Below the pieces are notes generated by a model. It was not told the origin of the DNA. It did no database searches and saw nothing but the letters and a program-made list of their open reading frames with translations. Shown here piece by piece: positions 7,803-15,250 of a DNA stretch of 31,602 nt. Position numbers and translations under genes: made by a program. This stretch comes from DASQPR01 sp035713725 (GTDB lineage Bacteria; Actinomycetota; Actinomycetes; Mycobacteriales; Micromonosporaceae), in assembly GCA_035713725.1 (NCBI GenBank), contig DASTMZ010000022.1, forward strand, positions 1-31,602. The letters run 5' to 3'. Position 1 is the stretch's first letter. Each line of letters opens with the position of its first letter.

Positions 7803-8750
7803 GTGAACAGACGCACACCAGTCGCTGCCCTCGCCACGCTCGCCGTCGCCGCACTTGCGCTAGCCGGCTGCGGATCGACCGGCTCGACGACCCCGACACC
7901 GGCGTCGGCCTCGACCGAGTCCGCGGCATACCCGATCACTGTGGACGGTACGACGCTGACGAAGAAGCCGACGCGCATCATCTCGATGTCGCCGACCGCG
8001 ACGGACATGCTCTTCACCATCGGGGCCGGCAGCCAGGTCATCGACGTCGACAAAAACTCGGACTATTTCGGCGCGAACCCGCCGTCGGTGACGCCACCGG
8101 CGGACATCGACGCGTTCCAGCCCAACGCCGAGACGATCGCGGCCAAGAACCCCGATCTCGTCGTGCTGTCCGACGACATCAACAAGATCAAAGACGCGCT
8201 CGTCAAGCTCAACATTCCGGTCTACGTGGCGCCGGCCGCGACGACGATCGACGACTCCTACCACCAGTTGCTCGCGCTCGGCTCGCTGACCGGTCATCCA
8301 ACGGCGGCGGGCAGCGCGGTCGCTACCGAGAAGAAGGCGATCAGCGACGATCTGGCGAAGCTCAAGCCGCGTACGAAGCCGCTGACGTTCTACTACGAGC
8401 TCGACCAGACCTACTACTCGGTGACGTCGAAGTCGTTCATCGGCTCGCTTTTCGCGATGGCGCACATGACGAACATCGCCGACGCCGGGAACGCGGACAA
8501 CGCGTACCCACAGCTGTCCGCCGAGGTCATCATCAAGTCCGATCCGGACGTGATCTTCCTCGCCGACACGACGTGCTGCCAGCAGTCGCAGGCGACCGTC
8601 GCGGCACGGCCGGGCTGGTCCACGATCGGCGCAGTGCAGACGCATCAGGTCGTGACGATCCCGGACGATGTCGCGTCGCAATGGGGCTCGCGCGTGCCTG
8701 CGCTGCTGGCGACGATCGTCACGGCGTCGAATGCCGCACCGTCCCCGTGA
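7803..8750 (+). CDS. btuF: Cobalamin ABC transporter, substrate-binding lipoprotein
   Basis: 315 residues from GTG 7803 with AGGAGG six bases upstream. A lipoprotein signal ends in LAGC (lipobox Cys 23). A Ser/Thr/Pro-rich linker leads to a type III (BtuF/FhuD-like) periplasmic-binding fold: TRIISMSPTATDMLFTIGAG, then NPDLVVLSDDINKIKDALVK and a C-terminal lobe with SDPDVIFLAD. The protein would capture cobalamin outside the membrane and deliver it to BtuCD. A vicinal Cys pair (DTTCCQQ) in the C-terminal lobe is unusual. The riboswitch and the btuC and btuD genes behind it make cobalamin rather than siderophore the likely ligand. Confidence 0.9.
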   Translation: MNRRTPVAALATLAVAALALAGCGSTGSTTPTPASASTESAAYPITVDGTTLTKKPTRIISMSPTATDMLFTIGAGSQVIDVDKNSDYFGANPPSVTPPADIDAFQPNAETIAAKNPDLVVLSDDINKIKDALVKLNIPVYVAPAATTIDDSYHQLLALGSLTGHPTAAGSAVATEKKAISDDLAKLKPRTKPLTFYYELDQTYYSVTSKSFIGSLFAMAHMTNIADAGNADNAYPQLSAEVIIKSDPDVIFLADTTCCQQSQATVAARPGWSTIGAVQTHQVVTIPDDVASQWGSRVPALLATIVTASNAAPSP

Positions 8751-9922
8751 TCGAAGACCGGCCCATGGGTGAGGCGCCGCTGAGCAATGGTGAGGCCGCT
8801 TCGGCCACGCGCGCCGAGGCGCCTGCAGGAACGCGCGGCGGGGATGTTCGTGCCGTGCGGGTGTCCGGCGTCGAGCCGGCGCGCCTTCGGGTGCGCTGGA
8901 TCGCCGCCGGCGTCGCCGCGGTGCTCGTCGCGCTGATCGCGGGCCTCGCCCTCGGGCCGGTCGGGCTGAATCCCGGCGGCGTGTTCATCGAGCTGATCGA
9001 CCTGATCCCGGGCGTCTCGCTGCACAGTGGACTGAGCCCGAGCGAGCAGGCGATCGTCACGCAGCTTCGGCTGCCGCGGGTATGCCTAGGTCTGCTGGTC
9101 GGCGCGATCCTCGCCCTGGCCGGCGGCTGCTACCAGGGCGTGTTCCGTAACCCGTTGGCCGATCCGTACCTGCTCGGCATCGCAGCAGGTGCGGGACTCG
9201 GCGCGACACTCGGGATCATCGGTGGCCACGCCTTCGAGCTGCTGCCCGGTGCGGGCGGCTCGGGTACGCCGATCTACGTCCCGTTCGCGGCGTTCGCCGG
9301 CGCGCTCGTGGCGGTCACGCTGACGTACGCCCTCGGGGCGGCCGGTGGCAGTGCGCGCACGCCGGCCGTTCTGGTGCTCGCCGGAGTTGCCGTGACGGCG
9401 TTCCTCACCGCCGGTCAGACGTACCTTCAGCAGCGGTACGTCGAGACGATCCGCGAGGTCTACACGTGGATCATGGGACGGCTCACCACCGCCGGCTGGC
9501 ACGACGTCCTGCTTGTGCTGCCGTTCACGGTGGTGACCGGTGCGGTGATGCTCGCGTATCGCCGCCAGTTGGACGTGATGTCGGTCGGTGACGCGGAAGC
9601 GGAGAGCCTCGGTGCGCATCCCCGGCGTACCCGGCTGGTCCTCGTCATCGCCGCGTCGCTCGGCACCGCCGCCGCCGTGTCGGTCTCCGGACTGATCGGC
9701 TTCGTGGGCATCATCGTGCCGCACACCGTGCGGCTGATGGCCGGATCGAGCTACCGCGTGATCCTGCCGCTGTCGGCCATGTTCGGAGCCGCGTTCCTGG
9801 CACTCGCGGACCTCGGTGCTCGAACCCTCACCGCGCCGGACGAGATCCCGATCGGTGTGGTGACCGCGTTCTTCGGCGCGCCGTTCTTCATCGTGATCCT
9901 GCGCACCTCCCGGCGGCTGTGA
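8747..9922 (+). CDS. btuC: Cobalamin ABC transporter, permease
   Basis: 391 residues from GTG 8747, which overlaps the btuF stop (GTGA); ATG 8765 would give 385 residues and is an alternative. About 55 N-terminal residues are polar, then there are roughly ten hydrophobic helices typical of the FecCD/BtuC family. Motifs include QLRLPRVCLGLLVGAILALAG, GCYQGVFRNPLADPYLLGI and the cytoplasmic coupling segment GLIGFVGIIVPHTVRL near residue 320. It forms the transmembrane channel with BtuD. The frame is open far upstream through the riboswitch, but that part has no homology-like features and overlaps btuF. Confidence 0.92.
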   Translation: MIEDRPMGEAPLSNGEAASATRAEAPAGTRGGDVRAVRVSGVEPARLRVRWIAAGVAAVLVALIAGLALGPVGLNPGGVFIELIDLIPGVSLHSGLSPSEQAIVTQLRLPRVCLGLLVGAILALAGGCYQGVFRNPLADPYLLGIAAGAGLGATLGIIGGHAFELLPGAGGSGTPIYVPFAAFAGALVAVTLTYALGAAGGSARTPAVLVLAGVAVTAFLTAGQTYLQQRYVETIREVYTWIMGRLTTAGWHDVLLVLPFTVVTGAVMLAYRRQLDVMSVGDAEAESLGAHPRRTRLVLVIAASLGTAAAVSVSGLIGFVGIIVPHTVRLMAGSSYRVILPLSAMFGAAFLALADLGARTLTAPDEIPIGVVTAFFGAPFFIVILRTSRRL

Positions 9923-10728
9923 TGCGGCCGCGCGAGAACGATCGCCTCGGGCCGCACGCCGTCTCGGTTCGCGGCGCCGGCGTGATCCTGGACGGCAACC
10001 AGATCATCGCCGGTATCGACCTTGATGTCGCGACCGGCGAGTGGCTCACCATCATCGGGCCAAACGGCGCAGGCAAGTCCACCTTGCTGCGTACCCTTGG
10101 CGGCCTGCTGCCGTTCGCCGGTGACATCGAGCTGTTCGGCACGCCGCTGGGCCGCATGCGCCGACGGGACCGCGCGCGCCTGGTGGCCAGCGTCGCGCAG
10201 GACCCGGTCGTACCGCCTGGGATGGCCGTCGTCGACTACGTGCTACTCGGCCGTACCCCCTATATCCCGGCGCTCGCCGGCGAATCGGCGGCGGACCGCG
10301 ACGCCGTCGCCAAAGTGCTTGCCCGCCTCGACCTCGAACGGTTCGCCGGCCGCCGTCTCGAATCGCTGTCCGGCGGCGAACGCCAACGCGTCTTCCTGGC
10401 ACGCGCGCTCGCCCAAGGCGCCAACCTGTTGCTGCTCGACGAACCGACCAGCGCGCTGGACATCGGTCATCAGCAGGACGTCCTGGAACTCGTCGACAAG
10501 CTGCGGCGCGACGGCGGCCTCACGGTCATCGCCACCATGCACGACCTGTCAATCGCGGGCGAGTATGCGCAGCGCATGGTGCTGATGGCCGGCGGACGCG
10601 TGGTCGCGTCGGGCCGGCCGCGCGATGTGCTGACGCAGGATTTGCTCGCTCGGCACTACCAGGCGCGGGTACGGGTCATCGATGGCGAGCAGGGTCCGCT
10701 GGTCGTACCCGTGCGTGCCGGCGACTGA
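9922..10728 (+). CDS. btuD: Cobalamin ABC transporter, ATP-binding subunit
   Basis: 268 residues from ATG 9922, which overlaps the btuC stop (TGATG); GTG 9919 is one codon earlier. It is a full ABC ATPase: Walker A GPNGAGKST (46-54), Q-loop VAQDPVV, signature LSGGERQRV, Walker B LLLLDEPTSALD and H-loop in TMHD. The closest groups are the FepC/BtuD-type importers. It powers uptake through BtuC and completes the riboswitch-controlled operon. Its 3' end converges with the helD-like gene with about 55 bases between them, where no clear terminator is visible. Confidence 0.93.
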   Translation: MRPRENDRLGPHAVSVRGAGVILDGNQIIAGIDLDVATGEWLTIIGPNGAGKSTLLRTLGGLLPFAGDIELFGTPLGRMRRRDRARLVASVAQDPVVPPGMAVVDYVLLGRTPYIPALAGESAADRDAVAKVLARLDLERFAGRRLESLSGGERQRVFLARALAQGANLLLLDEPTSALDIGHQQDVLELVDKLRRDGGLTVIATMHDLSIAGEYAQRMVLMAGGRVVASGRPRDVLTQDLLARHYQARVRVIDGEQGPLVVPVRAGD

Positions 10729-10783
10729 CCGTCGCCACCGGACCGTGACGCCGCGGACGCGGTTGGCGGCCGCGCCGAATCGC

Positions 10784-12913
10784 TCAGGCGATCGCCGCGG
10801 GCAAGGGTTTCGTGTGCACGATCGCGAGCCGTGAGACGGCGCGAGTCAGCACCACATAGAGGCGGTGCAGGCCGCGCGGTTCGGCGGCCACGATCTCGGC
10901 CGGCTCGACGACGATCACGTGGTCGTATTCCAGGCCCTTCGCGATGGTGGCCGGCAGCAGGCTGACCCGACCGTCCGCCTCCGCGTCGCCCGCGTCGATG
11001 CCGGCCGCCGCCAACGCGGCGGCGAGGCCGGGCACCGCCGCGTCGGCCGCGATCACGCCGATCGAGCCCTCGAACCGCAACGCGTCGCGCACCTGCGCGA
11101 CGGTAGCCGCGCACACATCGGACGCTTTGTCGATGACGAGCGCGCCGTCGTGGCGCAGCGAGCGGGCCGCCGGTGCGTCCACGTCCAGCGCCGGCAGCAG
11201 CCGGTTGGCCAGTGCCAAAACCTCCGCCGGTACGCGGAACCCCAGCGTCAGCGGCACGATCTCGCCATCCGGCTTGCCAAGATGCGCAAGCGTGTCACGC
11301 CAATGTCGGGCGGACCACGGCGTCGTACCCTGTGCCAGGTCGCCGAGCACCGTGATCGCCGAGTGCTCACTGCGACGTGCGATCGCGCGAGCCTGCATCG
11401 GCGACAGATCCTGCGCCTCGTCCAGGACCACGTGACCGAAGCTCGCCGGCCGCTCGATCAGCCCGGCCGCCTCGTCGACCAGTACGGCTTCGGCCGGCGT
11501 CCACTTGATCGTGCGTACCGATCGCGGCGGCTTCGCCCACCCGATCGTGGCCTGCTCGTCGACGTCCAGCACGCCGTCGGCTGCCCGCGCGAGCGCTTCG
11601 GGGTCGCCGAGCAGTCCGCCGACGAGTCCCTCCGCGGTCACCGCCGGCCAGACGTAGTCGAGGAACTCGACGACCGGCTTCGCCCGCCCCATCCGCCGCA
11701 GCCACGCGTCGCTCGGCGACTCGGCGCGGCGCGCCTCCGCCTGCCGCTGAAGCAGCGCCACGGTACGGGCGCGGACACGGTCGCGCCCGGTGGCGTACGC
11801 CGGATTCTCCCGCCGTACGTCGTCGACGACGCGGCGCAGCGCGTCAACCGAGATGCGCCAGCGATACGAACCGTCGGAGATCTCGATCGGCCCGAGCGGC
11901 CGCCTGATGTTCGCGTGGAGCGCGCGACGCAGCACCTCTGCCATGCGTACGTCGTGCAGGATCGGCGCCGCGGCCGGCCGCTCGGGACGCCCGACCGGCA
12001 CGCCGAGCAGGTCGTCGACCGTCGTCTGTGTCACGTCGATCTCGCCGAGCGCGGGCAGCACGGCCGCGATGTAGTGCAGGAACGCGCGGTTCGGTCCGAC
12101 GATCAGGACGCCGGACCGGCGCAGCCGCTCGCGATAGGCGTAGAGCAGGTACGCCGCTCGGTGCAGCCCGACCGCGGTCTTGCCAGTACCCGGCGCGCCT
12201 TGTACGCAGATTGTGGCGCCGAGATCGGCTCGTACGAGTTCGTCCTGCTCCGGTTGGATGGTGGCGACGATGTCCCGCATCGGTCCGACGCGTGGCCGCT
12301 CGATCTCGGTGGTGAGGATCCGGGAGTTCGTGCCGAGTTCTTCGCCGCGGTCGAGGTGCTCGTCTTCGAATCCGCTCAGCTCCGCGACCGGCTGGGCGGC
12401 GGTGCTGCGCGCGGGCGTACCCGCGGATGTCCAACCGAACCGGCGACGGACCGCGACGCCCTGCGGATCGCGCACGCTGGCCCGGTAGAACGCGCGAGAC
12501 AGCGGCGCACGCCAATCAAGCACCATCGGCTCGCCGAGGTCGTCGACGACATGGCGACGACCGATGTGGAATCTCTCGGCCGTCGGCACGGTGAAGTCGA
12601 GACGGCCGAAGAACAGCGGTGCGGACGGATCGTCGGTGAGCTCGGCAATGCGGCGGGCCAGCTGCCGTCCCAGGCTTTCCGCGGCGAACGGATCGCCGGA
12701 AACCGTCTCGCCGGTGGCGAACAGGGCCTCGGCTCGCTCCCGCATGCGGGCCAGCGCGGCGCGGGACTCGACGAGGTGGGTGCGCTCGGTGGCCAACTCG
12801 ACGGACAGGTCAGAGTTGCCGGTGCGATGGGTCGGACGTTGGGTGGCGGCGGCTTCGTCGTTAGTCGGCTGCGGGTCTGGGTCGAGGTCGGCGTCGGAAT
12901 CGATCACGCTCAT
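10784..12913 (-). CDS. helD: HelD-like RNA polymerase-associated helicase (UvrD/Rep superfamily 1)
   Basis: 709 residues from ATG 12911-12913. It has an acidic N-terminus and a helical arm (about 38-65). Walker A GAPGTGKTAV lies at 239-248, a large insertion follows, then VVLDEAQDLSPMQ (Walker B), GFRVPAEVL, LPATIAKGLEYDHVIVV and LYVVLTRAVSRLAIVH (motif VI). This matches actinobacterial class II HelD, which frees stalled RNA polymerase; some relatives (HelR) protect against rifamycins. The minus frame stays open to 14422, but that part is antisense to the regulator and MFS genes. No clear Shine-Dalgarno precedes the chosen ATG. It diverges from the ArsR-like gene. Confidence 0.88.
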   Translation of the reverse strand: MSVIDSDADLDPDPQPTNDEAAATQRPTHRTGNSDLSVELATERTHLVESRAALARMRERAEALFATGETVSGDPFAAESLGRQLARRIAELTDDPSAPLFFGRLDFTVPTAERFHIGRRHVVDDLGEPMVLDWRAPLSRAFYRASVRDPQGVAVRRRFGWTSAGTPARSTAAQPVAELSGFEDEHLDRGEELGTNSRILTTEIERPRVGPMRDIVATIQPEQDELVRADLGATICVQGAPGTGKTAVGLHRAAYLLYAYRERLRRSGVLIVGPNRAFLHYIAAVLPALGEIDVTQTTVDDLLGVPVGRPERPAAAPILHDVRMAEVLRRALHANIRRPLGPIEISDGSYRWRISVDALRRVVDDVRRENPAYATGRDRVRARTVALLQRQAEARRAESPSDAWLRRMGRAKPVVEFLDYVWPAVTAEGLVGGLLGDPEALARAADGVLDVDEQATIGWAKPPRSVRTIKWTPAEAVLVDEAAGLIERPASFGHVVLDEAQDLSPMQARAIARRSEHSAITVLGDLAQGTTPWSARHWRDTLAHLGKPDGEIVPLTLGFRVPAEVLALANRLLPALDVDAPAARSLRHDGALVIDKASDVCAATVAQVRDALRFEGSIGVIAADAAVPGLAAALAAAGIDAGDAEADGRVSLLPATIAKGLEYDHVIVVEPAEIVAAEPRGLHRLYVVLTRAVSRLAIVHTKPLPAAIA

Positions 12914-13027
12914 TCGCGCTCCAGCGGGTCGTGGCCGCCCGGCACGCCACCCGCGGATCAGGTGGCACCGGCTGTGCCGCGCACGAACGGACGATGGTAC
13001 GCCGTCCATCCTTGCCGGCCACCGAAT

Positions 13028-13033
13028 TACGCT
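13028..13033 (+). promoter_or_regulatory. Candidate -10 box (TACGCT) upstream of the ArsR-like gene
   Basis: TACGCT lies 7 nt before ATG 13041, placing the predicted RNA 5' end at or next to that ATG. This fits a leaderless start on the seven-codon upstream frame. No good -35 is visible. Confidence 0.35.
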
Positions 13034-13040
13034 GTGAACC

Positions 13041-13064
13041 ATGACGAGCGAGGGGCCAGGGTGA
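13041..13064 (+). CDS. Possible seven-codon upstream ORF overlapping the ArsR-like start
   Basis: ATG 13041 opens the frame MTSEGPG and stops at TGA 13062-13064, overlapping the GTG start of the regulator (GTGA). A TAnnnT box 7 nt upstream would make it leaderless, and translation could pass to the regulator by coupling. It is very short and may be chance. Confidence 0.25.
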   Translation: MTSEGPG

Positions 13065-13702
13065 GCGAGCGCAGGTCGACGGGTCGACAGGTCATGGAGA
13101 TCGACGACGCGGTCCGCATGCGCGCGCTTTCTCATCCGGTCCGCCTGGCGATCTTGGAGCACCTCGAGAACGGCGCCACCGCCACCGCGACCGAGCTGGC
13201 CGCGCTCGTCGGGCTGTCGCCAAGCGCGACCAGCTACCACCTGCGCGAGCTGGCTCGTGGCGGGCTGATCCGGGAAGCCGAGGGACGCGGTGACGGTCGC
13301 GAACGGGTCTGGCAGGGTGCCGCCGACGGATTTCACTACGACAGCGACAACGTGTCCGATGACGAGCGCGACGAGGCGCACGGCCTGCTCGGCGCGCTGA
13401 TCTCGTGGCAGGACGCGGAAGCGCAACGGTTCTACGCGACGATGCCGACGGTGTCGCGGGAGTGGCAGGACGCGAGCGCGTTCTACGGTGCGCGGATCGT
13501 GGTCACCGCCGCCGAGCTCCGCGACCTGTGCGCGAGGATCCGCGAGCTCATCGAGGTCTACTCGCGGGGCAAGCGGGAGCGGCCGGCGGGGGCCACCGAC
13601 GTATCCATGGTGGTGCGCGCCATGCCGCGGCTCGGCAACGCGGCGCGGTCGCCGGATGTCGGATCCTCGCCGGACGCACGGTCGTCGAGAGATGCCAGTT
13701 AG
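13061..13702 (+). CDS. ArsR-like winged-helix transcriptional regulator
   Basis: 213 residues from GTG 13061, preceded by GAGGGG about 6 nt upstream; an in-frame ATG at 13094 is possible. A winged-helix domain (about 15-85) contains ALSHPVRLAILEHL, then the recognition region LVGLSPSATSYHLRELARGG and a charged wing (EAEGRGDGRERVWQ). The remainder is helical, with an Arg/Ser-rich tail. It lies 60 bases upstream of an MFS transporter on the same strand, a classic regulator-exporter pair, and a large dyad lies between them. Ligand unknown; no ArsR metal-site CxC motif is seen, so it is probably a drug- or metabolite-responsive member. Confidence 0.87.
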   Translation: MSERRSTGRQVMEIDDAVRMRALSHPVRLAILEHLENGATATATELAALVGLSPSATSYHLRELARGGLIREAEGRGDGRERVWQGAADGFHYDSDNVSDDERDEAHGLLGALISWQDAEAQRFYATMPTVSREWQDASAFYGARIVVTAAELRDLCARIRELIEVYSRGKRERPAGATDVSMVVRAMPRLGNAARSPDVGSSPDARSSRDAS

Positions 13703-13727
13703 CCGCAGGACGGCATAGGCCGATGCC

Positions 13728-13756
13728 TTGCCAAGATAGATGTGAAGGCGTAACTT
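13728..13756 (+). promoter_or_regulatory. Promoter of the MFS transporter gene
   Basis: TTGCCA (13728-13733), a 17-nt spacer, then TAACTT (13751-13756). The start point would be near 13763, the A of the ATG, so the mRNA should be leaderless; indeed no Shine-Dalgarno precedes the ATG. Confidence 0.65.
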
Positions 13757-13777
13757 CGAAGTATGGCCTTCACATCT
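13738..13777. promoter_or_regulatory. 40-bp operator-like dyad over -10 and start codon of the MFS gene
   Basis: AGATGTGAAGGC (13738-13749) and GCCTTCACATCT (13766-13777) are perfect inverted repeats. Between them ACTTCGAAGT (13753-13762) is itself a perfect palindrome on the same centre (13757.5). Only the 3-base steps GTA/ATG break the symmetry. It covers the -10 box, start point and first codons, the place for a repressor, most likely the ArsR-like protein encoded upstream. Confidence 0.8.
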
Positions 13778-15058
13778 TCCGCGGCTGACCAGTCGACGAC
13801 GGCGGCTTCGGAGCCACGATGGTCCGACGTATACATGTCCGCGCTGGCGAAAGCCGTGTCCAACTGCGGTGACATGCTCGCCGCCACGGCGCTTGCACTC
13901 GTGCTCCAGACCCGCGGCGAAGGTGGTCTCGCGGTCGCCGGCATCATGCTCGCCGCCGCGCTCCCGTTGGTGGTGGTGGGTCCGTTCGCCGGCCGGCTCG
14001 CCGATCGGGTCGACAGCCGTACGCTGCTGATCACCGTTGGGTTGGCCCAGTCCGCGGTGTGTGTGGCGCTCGCCTTCACCCGGCCGCCAGGGCTGATCAT
14101 CGGTCTGGTCGCGGTGCTCGCGACCGGGCTCGCGATCACCGGGCCGACGATGGGCGCGCTCACCCCGCTCATGGTCGGACGGCCGAACCTGGCGAAGGCA
14201 TCGGCGATCGGCCAGACCGCGTCCACGGTCGGCATGCTGATCGCGCCGGCACTGGGTGGCGTACTCGTCGGAGCGTTCGGGTCGCGCGTACCGCTGCTGA
14301 TCGACGCGGCGACGTACCTGGCGATCCCGGTCGCGGGCCTGGTTATCCGTACCCGTCGGGGTGGCCGCTTCCGCACGGCGCAGGCCGCGGCGAACAATGG
14401 CACGGCCGGCTCCGATCGGCATGTCACATTCCGGCTTCGCTCCGACGCGCTGTTGTGGCCGCTATTCGTCATGATCGGCGCGGTGATCGCCGCGATCAGC
14501 GCGGTCAACGTGGTCGAGGTCTTCTTCATCCGCGAGACGCTGCACTCGTCCACGACGATTTACGGCATCGTCTCCGCGACGTGGCTCGGCGGCATGGTGG
14601 TCGGCGCGCTGATCGCCGCGAGGCAACGACGCGACGACGTGGGTACGGCACGAGCGCTGTTGCTGTTCAACGTCGCGACGTGCGTGACGATCTCGGTTGC
14701 CGGCTTCGTGCCACACGTCGCATGGCTCGTGCCGCTGTGGTTGGTGGGCGGCGTCCTGAACGCGAGCGAGAACGTCGCCATCGGAGTAATCCTCGGAAGT
14801 CGCGTTCTCCCAGAGGTTCGCGGGCATGCCGGTGCCACGTTCAACAGCATCGCGGGCGGCGCGAACGCGAGCGGCTTCCTGCTCGGTGGCGTACTCCTGA
14901 CGGTGGCCGGCCCGCGTACCTTGGTGGTCGCCTGTGGCGTGGCCGGGCTCGTGGCGGCCGCGGTCTTCAGCCCGCCGCTGGTCCGAGCGATCCGCCGCGA
15001 GCGGGAATCGGCCGTGACAACGAGCGAGACGGAAGGTGCCGTCCAGGTCGCCGTTTGA
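13763..15058 (+). CDS. Major facilitator superfamily exporter
   Basis: 431 residues from ATG 13763. Hydrophobic segments amount to about ten to twelve helices, with loop motif GPFAGRLADRVDSRTLL (about 73-89) resembling MFS motif A and a charged central linker of about 30 residues (RTRRGGRFRTAQAA and following) between the halves. This layout fits the MFS_3/EntS-like drug or siderophore exporter group. The substrate is unknown. It probably answers to the ArsR-like regulator via the dyad at its start. A GTCGC/GCGAC hairpin follows at 15080-15093. Confidence 0.88.
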   Translation: MAFTSSAADQSTTAASEPRWSDVYMSALAKAVSNCGDMLAATALALVLQTRGEGGLAVAGIMLAAALPLVVVGPFAGRLADRVDSRTLLITVGLAQSAVCVALAFTRPPGLIIGLVAVLATGLAITGPTMGALTPLMVGRPNLAKASAIGQTASTVGMLIAPALGGVLVGAFGSRVPLLIDAATYLAIPVAGLVIRTRRGGRFRTAQAAANNGTAGSDRHVTFRLRSDALLWPLFVMIGAVIAAISAVNVVEVFFIRETLHSSTTIYGIVSATWLGGMVVGALIAARQRRDDVGTARALLLFNVATCVTISVAGFVPHVAWLVPLWLVGGVLNASENVAIGVILGSRVLPEVRGHAGATFNSIAGGANASGFLLGGVLLTVAGPRTLVVACGVAGLVAAAVFSPPLVRAIRRERESAVTTSETEGAVQVAV

Positions 15059-15076
15059 TCCACCCTGTTGGACGCT

Positions 15077-15097
15077 TTCGTCGCGATAGCGACAGAA
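15077..15097. terminator. Weak hairpin downstream of the MFS gene
   Basis: GTCGC-gata-GCGAC (15080-15093) flanked by TTC and GAA forms a short stem-loop 20 bases after the MFS stop. There is no T-tract, so its role as terminator is uncertain. Confidence 0.3.
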
Positions 15098-15154
15098 TTC
15101 GACCATTACAGCGGATCATGGTCGATGTGTGCGCGGCCACTCGCGACAGCCAAG

Positions 15155-15160
15155 TACGGT
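15155..15160 (+). promoter_or_regulatory. Candidate -10 box (TACGGT) for the mqnA leader
   Basis: TACGGT lies 6 nt before GTG 15167, so RNA would begin at the first base of that codon. No clear -35 hexamer is present. Confidence 0.4.
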
Positions 15161-15166
15161 GCCATC

Positions 15167-15250
15167 GTGAGCGAGCGTCAGCGAGTGAACCAGAATTGCA
15201 GCGTCTCTTGTGCCTCATGCGCAGCCGATGCGAAGCGAGGATGTGCATGA
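15167..15250 (+). CDS. Possible leaderless cysteine-rich upstream ORF overlapping mqnA
   Basis: GTG 15167 opens 27 codons ending at TGA 15248-15250, which overlaps ATG 15247 of mqnA (ATGA). The peptide has four Cys among its last 17 residues (NCSVSCASC, then GCA). Cys-rich leaderless short ORFs that adjust downstream expression to cysteine or tRNA-Cys supply are known in mycobacteria; this has the same layout, although the Cys residues are spaced rather than in a run. The frame is open further upstream to 15068, so the start rests on the -10 box alone. Confidence 0.4.
   Translation: MSERQRVNQNCSVSCASCAADAKRGCA

Noticed and set aside
7715..8746. Frame upstream of btuC through the riboswitch and btuF
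   Set aside because: It overlaps the strongly supported btuF gene in another frame, and its composition is that of a shadow.
10729..10783. Terminator between convergent btuD and helD
   Set aside because: Several GC-rich complementary bits exist, but no single stable hairpin stands out from the base composition.
12914..13040. Rifamycin-associated element upstream of helD
   Set aside because: Only a weak imperfect dyad (GGACG...CGTCC) is present; I could not recognise the known inverted-repeat element.
10865..13060. Long plus-strand frame continuous with the ArsR-like gene
   Set aside because: It is antisense to helD with arginine-rich shadow composition; the regulator begins at GTG 13061.
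12914..14422. Extension of the HelD frame to 1212 residues
   Set aside because: The added part is Arg/His-rich shadow coding antisense to the ArsR-like and MFS genes. HelD homology begins after ATG 12911-12913.
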